Shown piece by piece: positions 27,259-35,826 of a stretch of DNA of 64,000 nt. Location: the NCBI GenBank assembly GCA_024760545.1, contig CP060501.1, positions 372,001-436,000 on the forward strand, written 5' to 3'. The notes below the pieces were generated by a model, which saw only the letters and a list, made by a program, of their open reading frames with translations, did no database searches and was not told where the DNA came from. The translations under genes and the position numbers were made by a program. How positions within the stretch are numbered: position 1 is the stretch's first letter; every line of letters starts with the position of its first letter. The DNA comes from Nitrospira sp. Lineage in GTDB: Bacteria; Nitrospirota; Nitrospiria; Nitrospirales; Nitrospiraceae.

Positions 27259-30200
27259 CTAAGATAGCAAAGATAGGGCCCCTTTGCCTAGCACTTCTTC
27301 AACATCAGACACAAAGTGGTCGCTCGCGGAAACGGTGAGGTTGGGAAGGGGGGCCGTTTCCGCCTCCAACGTTCCATCGGTTTGAAACAACATCGAAATA
27401 GTGGTGCTGCCGGGATGCCGTCGAAGGACGCTAAGCAAGCGAGGCAGCTGCTCTCGCATCTCAGGCTGATCCGTGAGCCGAATACGGACCCGTTTAATGA
27501 GCTGCGTCTGCACCTCGGTCAACGGCTCAATCTTGCTGCCGCGAATCTTAGTGCCCTTGTCGCCGCGATCGATCGTGCCGGTGACGCGGACGATCCGCTC
27601 CGCCGCGATCAGATCACCGGCAGTCCTGAGCAAGTCCGGAAAGACGATCACTTCGGCGGTCCCCTGCAAATCTTCCACGGTGAGATAGGCCATCCGGTCG
27701 CCCTTTTTGGTGAGCATCGATTTCACCGACGCGATGATGCCGCAGAGCTTCACCTCGGCGCCGTCGGCGCAATCTTTTAAACCAACCGTCGTTGCGGTGG
27801 AGAGTGCACCCAACGTCGCTTCGTAGCGGGTGAGAGGATGGGCGGAAATATAAAACCCGGTCAGTTCCCGCTCATACTTCAATCGCTGAGCCTGATCCCA
27901 TTCCGGAAGCGACGGCAGCGGCGGTGTCAGCGAGGTTATCGAGGCGCTCTGCCCGTTGAGTTCTTCGCCGAAGATGCTGATTTGCCCGAGGTCGCGTTCC
28001 CGTTGAGCGGCTGAGCCCTCCTCAATGGCTTGATCGAGCACAGCCATGAGTTGCGACCGCTTGGCGCCGGTAGAATCGAAGGCGCCGGTTTTGATCAATC
28101 CTTCCAGCATTCGCTTGTTCACTTTGTGCAGATCGACCCGCCGGCAGAAATCAAAGAACGATCCGAAAGGGCCGGCCTGAGAACGTACGTCCAATACCGA
28201 TTCGACAGCTCCCTCACCGACGTTCTTGATGGCCGCCAGGCCGAACCGGATTGCCCCTTCCGCGACGGCGAAGTGTTTTTGGCTGGCGTTCACATCCGGC
28301 CCGAGCACTTTGATCCCGAGGTCCCGGCACTCCGTAAAATAGCCGACGACCTTGTCTTGGTTGCCCATGTCGGTCGTCATGAGAGCTGCCATAAATTCGG
28401 TCGGGTAGTGGGATTTAAGATAGGCGGTGTGGTAGCAGACGACCGCATAAGCCGCCGCATGCGATTTATTGAATCCGTACCCGGCGAATTTTTGGATCAA
28501 CTCATAAAGTTTCTCCGCTTTTTTCTCGGGAATCTTCTTCTGCTTTGCCCCTTCGATAAACTTGACGCGCAACTTCTCCATTTCCTCGGGCTTCTTCTTT
28601 CCCATCGCGCGACGGAGAATATCGGCTTGGCCCAGCGAGAAGCCGGCCACCTTGTTGGCGATCGCCATGACCTGTTCCTGGTAGACGATCACCCCATAAG
28701 TGTCCTTGAGGATGGGTTCCAATTCCGGAACCTCGTAGGCAATCGTTACCTTGCCCTGTTTTCGCTTGATGAAGTCGGGAATCAGATCCATCGGTCCTGG
28801 GCGATACAACGCAATAATGGCGATGATGTCTTCGAACCGGTCCGGCTTCAATCCCGTGAGGAGGTCTCGCATGCCGGAGCTTTCCAACTGGAATAATCCC
28901 GTTGTTTTCCCGGAACTCAGCAGCGCGAATGTGGCCGCGTCATCAAACGGCACTTGATCGATCACCAGCGGTGGCGCGGTGGGATGAGTTTCGTTGATCA
29001 GGGTTTCGGCCCGTCGAATCATCGTGAGAGTCTTGAGCCCGAGAAAGTCGAATTTGACCAATCCGATTTTCTCGACGTCTCCCATCGAGTATTGAGTCAC
29101 AATTTCGTCATTGGCGCCCTTGTAGAGGGGCACATGGTCGGTGAGCGGTCCTTCGGAGATCACGACGCCCGCAGCATGGGTCGAGGCGTGACGGGCGAGC
29201 CCCTCGAGCGCCTGCGCGTTGGCCATCAGCTCTTTGACCTTGGGATCCGTCTCCACCAGCTCGCGTAAGCGAGGCTCGGTCTCCATGGCTTGCTGGAGTG
29301 TGATGTTCAATTGAGTGGGAACGAGCTTGGCAACTTTATCCGCATCGGCGTACGCCATTTCCAACACGCGCCCCACGTCGCGGATCGCGGCCTTGGCTCC
29401 AAGGGTCCCAAAGGTTATGATCTGGGCGACATGGTCGGTACCATATTTCTCTACCACATAGTTGATCACTTCCCCGCGGCGATCCATGCAGAAATCCATA
29501 TCGATATCGGGAAGAGAGACACGCTCAGGATTCAAGAAACGCTCGAACAATAGGGTATAAACCAGTGGATCGAGATCGGTTATGCGCAAGGCATATGCGA
29601 CGAGACTGCCGGCGGCTGAACCGCGGCCAGGTCCCACTGGGATGCCCTGGGATCGGGCAAAGCGAATGATGTCCCAAACAATGAGGAAATAGCCGGCAAA
29701 CCCCATCGAGCAGATGACCATCAGCTCTTCTCGCAGCCGCTGTTCGTAGAGCGCGGACGGTTTATTGCTGGGCCGCTCCTTGAGCCGCTCTTTCAACCCC
29801 GCCACCGCGAGATATTCCAGATACGACTCACGATCCTTGAATCCTTCCGGGATGCGATATTGTGGGAGATAGGTCTTGTTCAGCGGAAGGTCGAGATCGC
29901 AATACTCAGCGATGCGGCAGGTGTTAGTCACTGCATCGGGGAATTCCGCGAAGGCCGGCGCGATTTCTTCTGTCGACTTGACGTACAACTCGTCGGTGTC
30001 GAATTTCATCCGGTTCGGGTCGCTGACTGTCTTCCCGGTCTGCAGACACAACATGAGCTCGTGGGGACGCGAGTCTTCCTTCTTCAGATAGTGACAATCG
30101 TTCGTACCGGCCAGAGGGATTCCAAGCTTTTTATGGATCTCAATGAGGCCGCTATTGGCCACCCGCTGGTGATCAAGCCCGTTAGCCTGCACCTCAAGGT

Positions 30201-30723
30201 AGAAGTGATCTTTCCCGAATATCTCTTGAAATTCGCCGGCCACCGCCATCGCGCCATCCATATCTTTCTGGCCGATCAAATACGGAATCTCTCCACTCAG
30301 GCAGCCGGAAAGGGCGATGATCCCATCGTGATGAAGCTTTAATAGTTCCTTATCTATTCGTGGTTTATAATAGAATCCTTCAAGATATCCTTTACTGACA
30401 AGCTTGATGAGGTTTTGGTAGCCGGTGAGGTTTCTCGCTAACAGAATCAAGTGGTAATAGTCATTATGGGCGAGTCCGCTGTCTTTCTTGGCATGTCGAC
30501 TGCCCAACGCCATGTACGCTTCACACCCGATGATGGGCTTGACCCCTACCTCTTTCGCCTTACGATAAAACTCGACCGCGCCAAACATATTCCCATGGTC
30601 GGTCATCGCGACCGCCGGCTGATTGAAGGACTTGATTTGCCGGACCAGCGGTTCGATCTGATTTGCACCGTCGAGGAGGCTGAACTGGGTGTGGAGGTGA
30701 AGATGCACGAAGGATGAAGCCAT
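27259..30723 (-). CDS. dnaE: DNA polymerase III subunit alpha
   Basis: 1154 residues, the usual DnaE1 length. An N-terminal PHP domain starts FVHLHLHTQFSLLDGA; the C-family polymerase core has GRGSAAGSLVAYALRITDLD and the catalytic Asp motif PDIDMDF near residue 405. Further conserved are GYGFNKSHAAAYAVVCYHTA and the helix-hairpin-helix and OB-fold region toward the C-terminus (YLTVEDLQGTAEVIVFP). It is the replicative polymerase; no intein or proofreading exonuclease insertion is seen. The PHP His-rich start (HLHLHT) is intact, so PHP metal binding may be retained. accA follows on the same strand. The upstream 312 bases carry no recognised gene. Confidence 0.97.
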   Translation of the reverse strand: MASSFVHLHLHTQFSLLDGANQIEPLVRQIKSFNQPAVAMTDHGNMFGAVEFYRKAKEVGVKPIIGCEAYMALGSRHAKKDSGLAHNDYYHLILLARNLTGYQNLIKLVSKGYLEGFYYKPRIDKELLKLHHDGIIALSGCLSGEIPYLIGQKDMDGAMAVAGEFQEIFGKDHFYLEVQANGLDHQRVANSGLIEIHKKLGIPLAGTNDCHYLKKEDSRPHELMLCLQTGKTVSDPNRMKFDTDELYVKSTEEIAPAFAEFPDAVTNTCRIAEYCDLDLPLNKTYLPQYRIPEGFKDRESYLEYLAVAGLKERLKERPSNKPSALYEQRLREELMVICSMGFAGYFLIVWDIIRFARSQGIPVGPGRGSAAGSLVAYALRITDLDPLVYTLLFERFLNPERVSLPDIDMDFCMDRRGEVINYVVEKYGTDHVAQIITFGTLGAKAAIRDVGRVLEMAYADADKVAKLVPTQLNITLQQAMETEPRLRELVETDPKVKELMANAQALEGLARHASTHAAGVVISEGPLTDHVPLYKGANDEIVTQYSMGDVEKIGLVKFDFLGLKTLTMIRRAETLINETHPTAPPLVIDQVPFDDAATFALLSSGKTTGLFQLESSGMRDLLTGLKPDRFEDIIAIIALYRPGPMDLIPDFIKRKQGKVTIAYEVPELEPILKDTYGVIVYQEQVMAIANKVAGFSLGQADILRRAMGKKKPEEMEKLRVKFIEGAKQKKIPEKKAEKLYELIQKFAGYGFNKSHAAAYAVVCYHTAYLKSHYPTEFMAALMTTDMGNQDKVVGYFTECRDLGIKVLGPDVNASQKHFAVAEGAIRFGLAAIKNVGEGAVESVLDVRSQAGPFGSFFDFCRRVDLHKVNKRMLEGLIKTGAFDSTGAKRSQLMAVLDQAIEEGSAAQRERDLGQISIFGEELNGQSASITSLTPPLPSLPEWDQAQRLKYERELTGFYISAHPLTRYEATLGALSTATTVGLKDCADGAEVKLCGIIASVKSMLTKKGDRMAYLTVEDLQGTAEVIVFPDLLRTAGDLIAAERIVRVTGTIDRGDKGTKIRGSKIEPLTEVQTQLIKRVRIRLTDQPEMREQLPRLLSVLRRHPGSTTISMLFQTDGTLEAETAPLPNLTVSASDHFVSDVEEVLGKGALSLLS

Positions 30724-31035
30724 GGCGGGATTCTAGGGAGACGAGGAGGGGAAGTCAAACGGCGCTTGATAAGGTTTGGTTATGTTTTTGATTACGGCTT
30801 CATCGAACGGCCACAGCCCTTACATGCGATCATTGTCAAACAGGATAGTTGGTTTAGAGGTACAAAAGACTAGTAAAGCTGGTCTGTGGATTCTCGGGAT
30901 AACCCTAGTTGATTCGGATGATGCCCCAGACTCAGAATGCTGAACAATTTTTTATCACTGTGGAGACGCAGTCGGTTAAAGTTGAGGTGGATCTTCATGC
31001 CCACTGACTACAATCATTAACTCAGGGAGAATTAT
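30724..31035. other. 312-bp divergent intergenic region
   Basis: Between dnaE (minus) and osmC-like (plus), holding their promoters by position. No ORF with a good ribosome site, tRNA, repeat or clear -35/-10 pair is recognised. The part nearest the OsmC gene ends with CAGGGAGAATTAT, the ribosome site of that gene. Confidence 0.5.
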
Positions 31036-31461
31036 ATGAAACGAGCAGGATCTGCAGTATGGCAAGGTGATTTGAAGACCGGCAAGGGCACCGTTTCCAC
31101 GGAGAGCGGGGTCCTGTCACACACCCAGTACTCATTTTCCACACGGTTCGAGAACGGGAAAGGCACGAATCCCGAAGAACTCGTGGCCGCCGCTCATGCC
31201 GGGTGTTTTTCCATGGCGCTCTCGGCTCAGCTAGGCGAGGCCGGCTTGGCTCCGGATAAAGTGGAAACGACGGCTACCGTCACGTTCGATAAGACGGAGG
31301 CAGGATGGACCGTGACCGGCGTGCATCTGAACGTGAAAGGCAAAGTACCCAAGGCCGATGAAGCGGCCTGGAACAAAGCCACGCAAGCAGCCAAGGCCGG
31401 CTGTCCAATTTCTCGGCTGCTCAATACAACCATCACGATGGATGCCAAGTTGGAACGTTGA
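31036..31461 (+). CDS. OsmC family peroxiredoxin
   Basis: 141 residues. OsmC/Ohr proteins reduce organic hydroperoxides with a pair of cysteines. Both expected cysteines are present: C57 in HAAAHAGCFSMA-like context (AAAHAGCFSM) and C123 in AKAGCPISRLL. The length and GTNPEELVAAAHAGC block favour OsmC over Ohr. A GGGAGA ribosome site precedes ATG 31036. The stop overlaps the start of the HAD gene by 4 bases, so the two are translationally coupled. It likely protects against peroxide or organic hydroperoxide stress in the cytosol. Confidence 0.93.
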   Translation: MKRAGSAVWQGDLKTGKGTVSTESGVLSHTQYSFSTRFENGKGTNPEELVAAAHAGCFSMALSAQLGEAGLAPDKVETTATVTFDKTEAGWTVTGVHLNVKGKVPKADEAAWNKATQAAKAGCPISRLLNTTITMDAKLER

Positions 31462-32168
31462 GCATCGTGACCGCCCGCTCTGATTCCGATGTGTTGGCGT
31501 TCCTGTTCGACCTCGATGGAACGCTGGTGGACAGTGTGTATCAGCACGTGTTGGCCTGGAGAGAAGCCACACAGGCAGTCGGGATCGAATTACCCGTATG
31601 GCGCATCCATCGCCAGATCGGGATGAGCGGCGGGCTGATGCTCCATGCCTTGCTCCGTGAAACCGGCCGGCCTGTCTCACAAGAGGACGCGCAGCAGATC
31701 CAGCTGGTTCACCGGGAAGCTTTTGCCAGGCAAGCCGCGTCCCTTCGTGTCTTGCCCGGAACGCATGATCTCCTCGCAACGCTGACCCGCCATCGAGTTC
31801 CGCATGCCATAGCCACGAGCGGCCGCCTCGAGAACGCTCGCCACGCCCTTCGCCTCCTGAATCTTTCCGATGATGTGCCGGTGATCACGAGAGACGATGT
31901 CCGGTTCGCGAAACCCGATCCCGATCTTTTTCTTACGGCAGGGGAGCGGCTGCATGTACCGATGAGTCGGTGTATCATTGTGGGTGACAGCGTCTGGGAT
32001 TTATTGGCCGCGCGACGCGCGTCTGCGTTGTCGGTGGGCCTTCTGTCGGGAGGATATGGCGAAGATGAGCTGGAGCGGGCTGGTGCGTACCGCGTGTATC
32101 AGGACCCAGCCGATCTCCTCAAGCATCTCGATGAGATCGGTCTCCGGTTGGCATCTGAGAAGCTATAA
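31458..32168 (+). CDS. HAD family hydrolase (beta-phosphoglucomutase/phosphatase type)
   Basis: 236 residues. Motif I FLFDLDGTLVDS at about 16-26 gives the nucleophile and acid Asp; motif II IATSG is near residue 117; motif III KPDPDLF and motif IV IIVGDSVWDLLAA follow. A helical cap (residues about 28-90) lies after motif I, so this is subfamily IA (phosphoglycolate phosphatase/beta-PGM-like). Substrate not deducible. The TTG start at 31458 overlaps the OsmC stop (TTGA). It is followed by the SoxC-like gene after 57 bases. Whether it belongs functionally to the sulfite or peroxide genes is unknown. Confidence 0.88.
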   Translation: MSIVTARSDSDVLAFLFDLDGTLVDSVYQHVLAWREATQAVGIELPVWRIHRQIGMSGGLMLHALLRETGRPVSQEDAQQIQLVHREAFARQAASLRVLPGTHDLLATLTRHRVPHAIATSGRLENARHALRLLNLSDDVPVITRDDVRFAKPDPDLFLTAGERLHVPMSRCIIVGDSVWDLLAARRASALSVGLLSGGYGEDELERAGAYRVYQDPADLLKHLDEIGLRLASEKL

Positions 32169-32225
32169 GCGTATAACGATCCGGCAGAGCCGTTGGAACC
32201 TGGACGGACAGCGGAGCCATCCTTG

Positions 32226-33485
32226 ATGGGCAAGGAAGCGCGGGGTGACAACGAGACATCGCATCACGCACCGACTTCTTCATCGTTGACACGGCGTCAG
32301 CTGCTGGTCGGTGGCGCGTCGTTCCTGGCGATCAACGCGTCGTCGTCGCTATCCGGCGCCCAAGCTGACGAGCGAAGTGAAGCGATCGATCCCATGCGCG
32401 TGCCGGGAGTCGTACCTCGCCCCTATGGGGAGCGTTCGCCTTTCGAAAGACAGACACGATCGATCACCGCTACCTCATCGACCACTCCGCTCCAAGACTT
32501 GCAAGGAATCATCACCCCTTCCTCCCTCCACTTTGAACGGCACCATAACGGTGTACCCGCGATCGACCCGGCCCGCCATCGTTTGCTGATACATGGTCTG
32601 GTGGATCGTCCCATGATCTTCACCATGGAGGAGTTCATGCGCTTCCCGTCCGCGTCGCGCATAGCCTTCGTGGAATGTTCGGGAAACAGTCGGGACGGGT
32701 GGGACGAGGCGCAAGATGCAACCGCGCAGGCCCTGCATGGTCTCACCAGCACCAGCGAATGGACCGGTGTCAAACTCGTTACATTGCTGGAAGCGGCGCG
32801 CGCGCAGCCGGAAGCAACTTGGATGTTGGCTGAGGGGGGCGATGCGGCTGCATTGGCGCGCAGTGTGCCGCTCACAGACGATGTCCTGAACGAAGCGATT
32901 GTCTGCTATGGCCAGAACGGCGAAGCCTTGAGGCCGGAACAGGGATATCCCCTGCGGTTGCTCTTGCCCGGCTTCGAGGGCAACATTAACGTGAAATGGC
33001 TAAGACGATTGAAGCTGGCAACGGCCCCATTCATGACGAGATGGGAGACGGCGAAATACACGGATCTGATGCCGGATGGGAAAGCCTATCAATTCACCCT
33101 CTTTATGGACGCGAAGTCCGTGATCACGAAACCTTCCGGACAGCAACAACTTCACCCGGGCTTCCACGAAATCCAGGGACTGGCCTGGAGCGGGCGAGGA
33201 TGCATCACGACAGTCGAGGTCAGTGTTGACGCAGGTAGGACCTGGCGAGCGGCACGACTACAAGAACCGGTGTTACCCAAGTGTCATACCCGCTTTCGTC
33301 TGCCATGGAGATGGGACGGTCAAGAGACCATTATTCAGAGTCGCTGTACCGACGACACGGGATATCATCAGCCCACCCGCGAATCGCTCATCAAGGTCCG
33401 TGGAATCCAGTCGAGCTACCATTACAACGGAATTCAGAGCTGGAAGGTCGAACGGAGCGGGGCAGTGAAGAACGTCTATGCATAA
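32226..33485 (+). CDS. sulfite dehydrogenase, molybdopterin subunit (SoxC/SorA-like)
   Basis: 419 residues. A Tat signal TRRQLLVGGASFLA at about 22-35 directs folded export. The oxidoreductase molybdopterin domain follows, with the molybdenum-ligand Cys at about 151 in FVECSGNSRDGW. The C-terminal Mo-co dimerisation domain contains VSVDAGRTWRAA and PWRWDG. The family oxidises sulfite to sulfate (SorA, sulfite oxidase) or acts as SoxC with SoxD on thiosulfate intermediates. The adjacent gene encodes a c-type cytochrome and overlaps it by 8 bases, fitting a sulfite:cytochrome c oxidoreductase. ATG 32226 was chosen. No soxB, soxXA or soxYZ genes are present, so a stand-alone sulfite dehydrogenase is more likely than a full Sox system. 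Confidence 0.87.
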   Translation: MGKEARGDNETSHHAPTSSSLTRRQLLVGGASFLAINASSSLSGAQADERSEAIDPMRVPGVVPRPYGERSPFERQTRSITATSSTTPLQDLQGIITPSSLHFERHHNGVPAIDPARHRLLIHGLVDRPMIFTMEEFMRFPSASRIAFVECSGNSRDGWDEAQDATAQALHGLTSTSEWTGVKLVTLLEAARAQPEATWMLAEGGDAAALARSVPLTDDVLNEAIVCYGQNGEALRPEQGYPLRLLLPGFEGNINVKWLRRLKLATAPFMTRWETAKYTDLMPDGKAYQFTLFMDAKSVITKPSGQQQLHPGFHEIQGLAWSGRGCITTVEVSVDAGRTWRAARLQEPVLPKCHTRFRLPWRWDGQETIIQSRCTDDTGYHQPTRESLIKVRGIQSSYHYNGIQSWKVERSGAVKNVYA

Positions 33486-34050
33486 ATCTCTGCCGGTCTT
33501 TTCTGCCGTCTTCATGGGTTTCGCGTTCTTAATCACACCGGCGGTCTGGTCGGCTGACCAAGAAGAGGCGCCGCTTGGATTGGGTCGCTCCGCGACGGAC
33601 AAGGACATCCAGCCATGGAATATCGATATTTCGCCGGACGGACAAGGCTTGCCCCCGGGACAGGGCTCAGTCAAACAGGGAGCGCAGATCTATGCGATGA
33701 AATGCGCCGGTTGCCACGGTCCGACGGGAAGAGAGGGACCACATGATACGTTGGTCGGTGGCCACGGAAGTTTGCAGACCGCCAAGCCCCGCAAGACCAT
33801 CGGCAGCTATTGGCCCTATGCGACAACGGTCTACGACTATCTCCGTCGTGCGATGCCGTTCACCGCGCCGCAATCACTGACTCCTGATGAACTCTATGCG
33901 CTCGTCGCCTGGCTCCTGCACCAAAACGGGATTGTCGGTGAGGATTCGATCCTCGACGCCCGCAATCTTCCAAGAATCGACATGCCGAACCGAAACGGGT
34001 TCATTCCCGATCCTAGCCGGATGTGCCCTAAATCAGGCCAGACTCGTTGA
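33478..34050 (+). CDS. monoheme c-type cytochrome (SoxD/SorB-like)
   Basis: 190 residues. Signal peptide at about 1-26 (SAVFMGFAFLITPAVWSA). One heme c site CAGCH at 76-80 with His80 as ligand; Met in RRAMPFTAP is the probable sixth ligand. The segment LGRSATDKDIQPWNIDISPD resembles the N-terminal part of SoxD-type cytochromes. It starts within the end of the molybdoenzyme gene (8-base overlap), so both are made together. It would take electrons from the molybdenum subunit and pass them to the respiratory chain in the periplasm. The C-terminal 40 residues are Asn/Pro-rich and unassigned. Confidence 0.87.
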   Translation: MHKSLPVFSAVFMGFAFLITPAVWSADQEEAPLGLGRSATDKDIQPWNIDISPDGQGLPPGQGSVKQGAQIYAMKCAGCHGPTGREGPHDTLVGGHGSLQTAKPRKTIGSYWPYATTVYDYLRRAMPFTAPQSLTPDELYALVAWLLHQNGIVGEDSILDARNLPRIDMPNRNGFIPDPSRMCPKSGQTR

Positions 34051-34195
34051 CGCACATGTATCTGCACATGCAATGTGTCAAAAGACTCAGACGTCGATGG
34101 CTCGTCAGTATGGCGAGGCTCCCCATGATGTATCCGTGTGTTTCCATGACAGCGGCGGTCACGGCCGATTCCACTGGATCTTAACAGTGTCATCC

Positions 34196-34915
34196 ATGCC
34201 ACGACTCAAGAACAAAGTCGCCATCGTCACGGGGAGTAGCAGCGGAATTGGAAAGGCGATTGCCCTGCGGTTCGGTCAGGAGGGAGCAAAGGTGGTCGTC
34301 GCCGCAAGACGGTTCTCATTGTGTGAGCAGACCGTTTCGCACATCCGGAAGCAGGGTGGGGAAGCATGGCCGATCCAGACTGATGTGGCCGATGAGCAAC
34401 AGGTCGAGCGATTGATGGCCGACACGGTGACCCGTTACGGCCGGATCGATATTCTCGTCAACAATGCCGGTATCGGAGGGGGGAGTCGCTTAGCTGAGAC
34501 GAGTACCCAGGCATTCGATATGGTCATGAACGTCAACCTACGAGGCACATTTTTTTGCTGTCGAGCGGGCTTCCGCCACATGAAGCAGCAGGGCGGCGGT
34601 GTCATTATCAACATGTCGAGTGTGGCCGGAGTGCAAGCGTGGGAAGGCACGGGGACCTACAGCGCTTCAAAACATGGGATCATGGCGCTCACCAAATCAT
34701 TGGCCGACGAAGGTCGTGCCCACCACATCAAAGTCAGCGCCATCTGTCCCGGGGCCGTGGCGGACGAGTTGGTGAACGCGTCTCCTGAGGACATCGAGTG
34801 CAGCGAAAAGATCGATCCATTCGACGTCGCGGAAGCGGCGGTCTATCTCTCAACGCTCGGCAAATATGCAGTGATTCACCAGATTATCATCGATCGGTGG
34901 GGAGCTGAATGGTAA
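34196..34915 (+). CDS. short-chain dehydrogenase/reductase (SDR)
   Basis: 239 residues with a classical SDR layout: TGSSSGIG at 12-19 (coenzyme binding), NNAGIG near 90, the catalytic Ser in NMSSVAG, and the YxxxK pair Y155/K159 in YSASK. The R in AARR after the second strand hints at NADPH preference. Substrate unknown. No good ribosome site is visible; ATG 34196 gives the expected N-terminus, with GTG 34187 as an alternative. The gene follows the cytochrome by 145 bases on the same strand, possibly a separate unit. The end (IIIDRWGAEW) lacks the usual C-terminal SDR motif of longer members. Confidence 0.85.
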   Translation: MPRLKNKVAIVTGSSSGIGKAIALRFGQEGAKVVVAARRFSLCEQTVSHIRKQGGEAWPIQTDVADEQQVERLMADTVTRYGRIDILVNNAGIGGGSRLAETSTQAFDMVMNVNLRGTFFCCRAGFRHMKQQGGGVIINMSSVAGVQAWEGTGTYSASKHGIMALTKSLADEGRAHHIKVSAICPGAVADELVNASPEDIECSEKIDPFDVAEAAVYLSTLGKYAVIHQIIIDRWGAEW

Positions 34916-35007
34916 TGCGCCTGGTTCAGTGGCGGTAGCTGTGGGCCCACGCTTGCGCGATGAGCCCGTCAAGAGAGCGGTAGGTACGAATCGTATTCGT
35001 CAGGCCG

Positions 35008-35493
35008 TTACAAATATACTTTCTTAGCGTCATCTTTTCGTCGGCGGAGATTCGTTCCGATACGAGTGCGTTCACTCTCGTAGCCGACAGCGGTGAAATA
35101 GAGGGCACGATCGAAGAATTGATTGAGGAGATGCATCAGTTCCAGCTCTCCATGTAGTTCCATGGCGCTTTCGGACAACCCTTCCCGCTGGACAAAGGCG
35201 CACATGTGCTCCTTGGTGGCGGTGATGGCCCAGAGAAAGTGGCTGTAGGCCACGCCTTGTCCCGCACGCCGCGCGCCCAGCTCCGTATAGCGCCGTTCGA
35301 TTTCGGCCTCGGTCATGTCCATCAACCAGTTGTTCAGGTTCTGATAGATTTCACGAGTCCGGGCTCGGAGTTCGTCCGGCGGGACTTTGTGGAGATCGCT
35401 GCAGCGAGGAGAGTTCCAGACCTTTTCACTGAGCTCACGGGAAAGCTGTTCAGAGTTCTTCTCGATGAGCCGCACCAACCGGCCAGCCATCAT
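35008..35493 (-). CDS. RsbRD N-terminal-domain-like protein
   Basis: 161 residues, all-helical. The region ERRYTELGARRAGQGVAYSH and the following helix LWAITATKEHMCAFV match the RsbRD/RsbR N-terminal sensor domain, which usually precedes a STAS or kinase domain. Here the domain stands alone, with a short basic tail and no STAS, kinase or HTH part. It may be a sensory partner of proteins encoded elsewhere. GGAGGT 5 bases upstream of ATG 35493 supports that start; the next codon is also ATG. The gene is separated from the purH gene by 333 bases and converges with the SDR gene. Confidence 0.62.
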   Translation of the reverse strand: MMAGRLVRLIEKNSEQLSRELSEKVWNSPRCSDLHKVPPDELRARTREIYQNLNNWLMDMTEAEIERRYTELGARRAGQGVAYSHFLWAITATKEHMCAFVQREGLSESAMELHGELELMHLLNQFFDRALYFTAVGYESERTRIGTNLRRRKDDAKKVYL

Positions 35494-35826
35494 AGCGCAC
35501 CTCCATACATACAAAAGGTTATGTAACGGAATGCATGCTCCCCATAGTGGGCAAACGTTACCCGATTGGTGGCCTTAACGTCAATGACACGTTTGTCGGG
35601 GCGGCGGTGCCGGAAGTGCCATATCACCATTGAAACTCAGCGCTGAGGGAAGCGCCGGCTTCGGTTTCAATGAGTAGGCCGACACAGATGCAAAAGGCTC
35701 CGTTCCGCATATTGAGAGGGATGCACCCGTCACCTTGAACTTGCTCCATCCATTTGTTATTCTTCGCCGACTCTTCGTCGTCAACGTATCCATTTCATAT
35801 CACATACGATTCTAAGGAGCATACAC
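35494..35826. other. 333-bp divergent intergenic region
   Basis: Between the RsbRD-N-like gene (minus) and purH (plus). A 70-codon frame (35581-35793, minus) exists but lacks a ribosome site and protein-like composition, so it is not called. The purH ribosome site CTAAGGAG lies at 35812-35819. A GCGCTGAGGGAAGCGC mini-dyad is seen near 35640; no purine riboswitch or PurR-like box is recognised. Confidence 0.5.

Noticed and set aside
34926-35108. 60-codon minus-strand frame overlapping the end of the RsbRD-N-like gene
   Set aside because: It overlaps a better-supported gene, with no ribosome site at any internal Met (e.g. 35033). A 35-residue product cannot be fully excluded.
35581-35793. 70-codon minus-strand frame upstream of purH
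   Set aside because: No ribosome site, low-complexity Pro/Ser composition, would lie in the purH promoter region.
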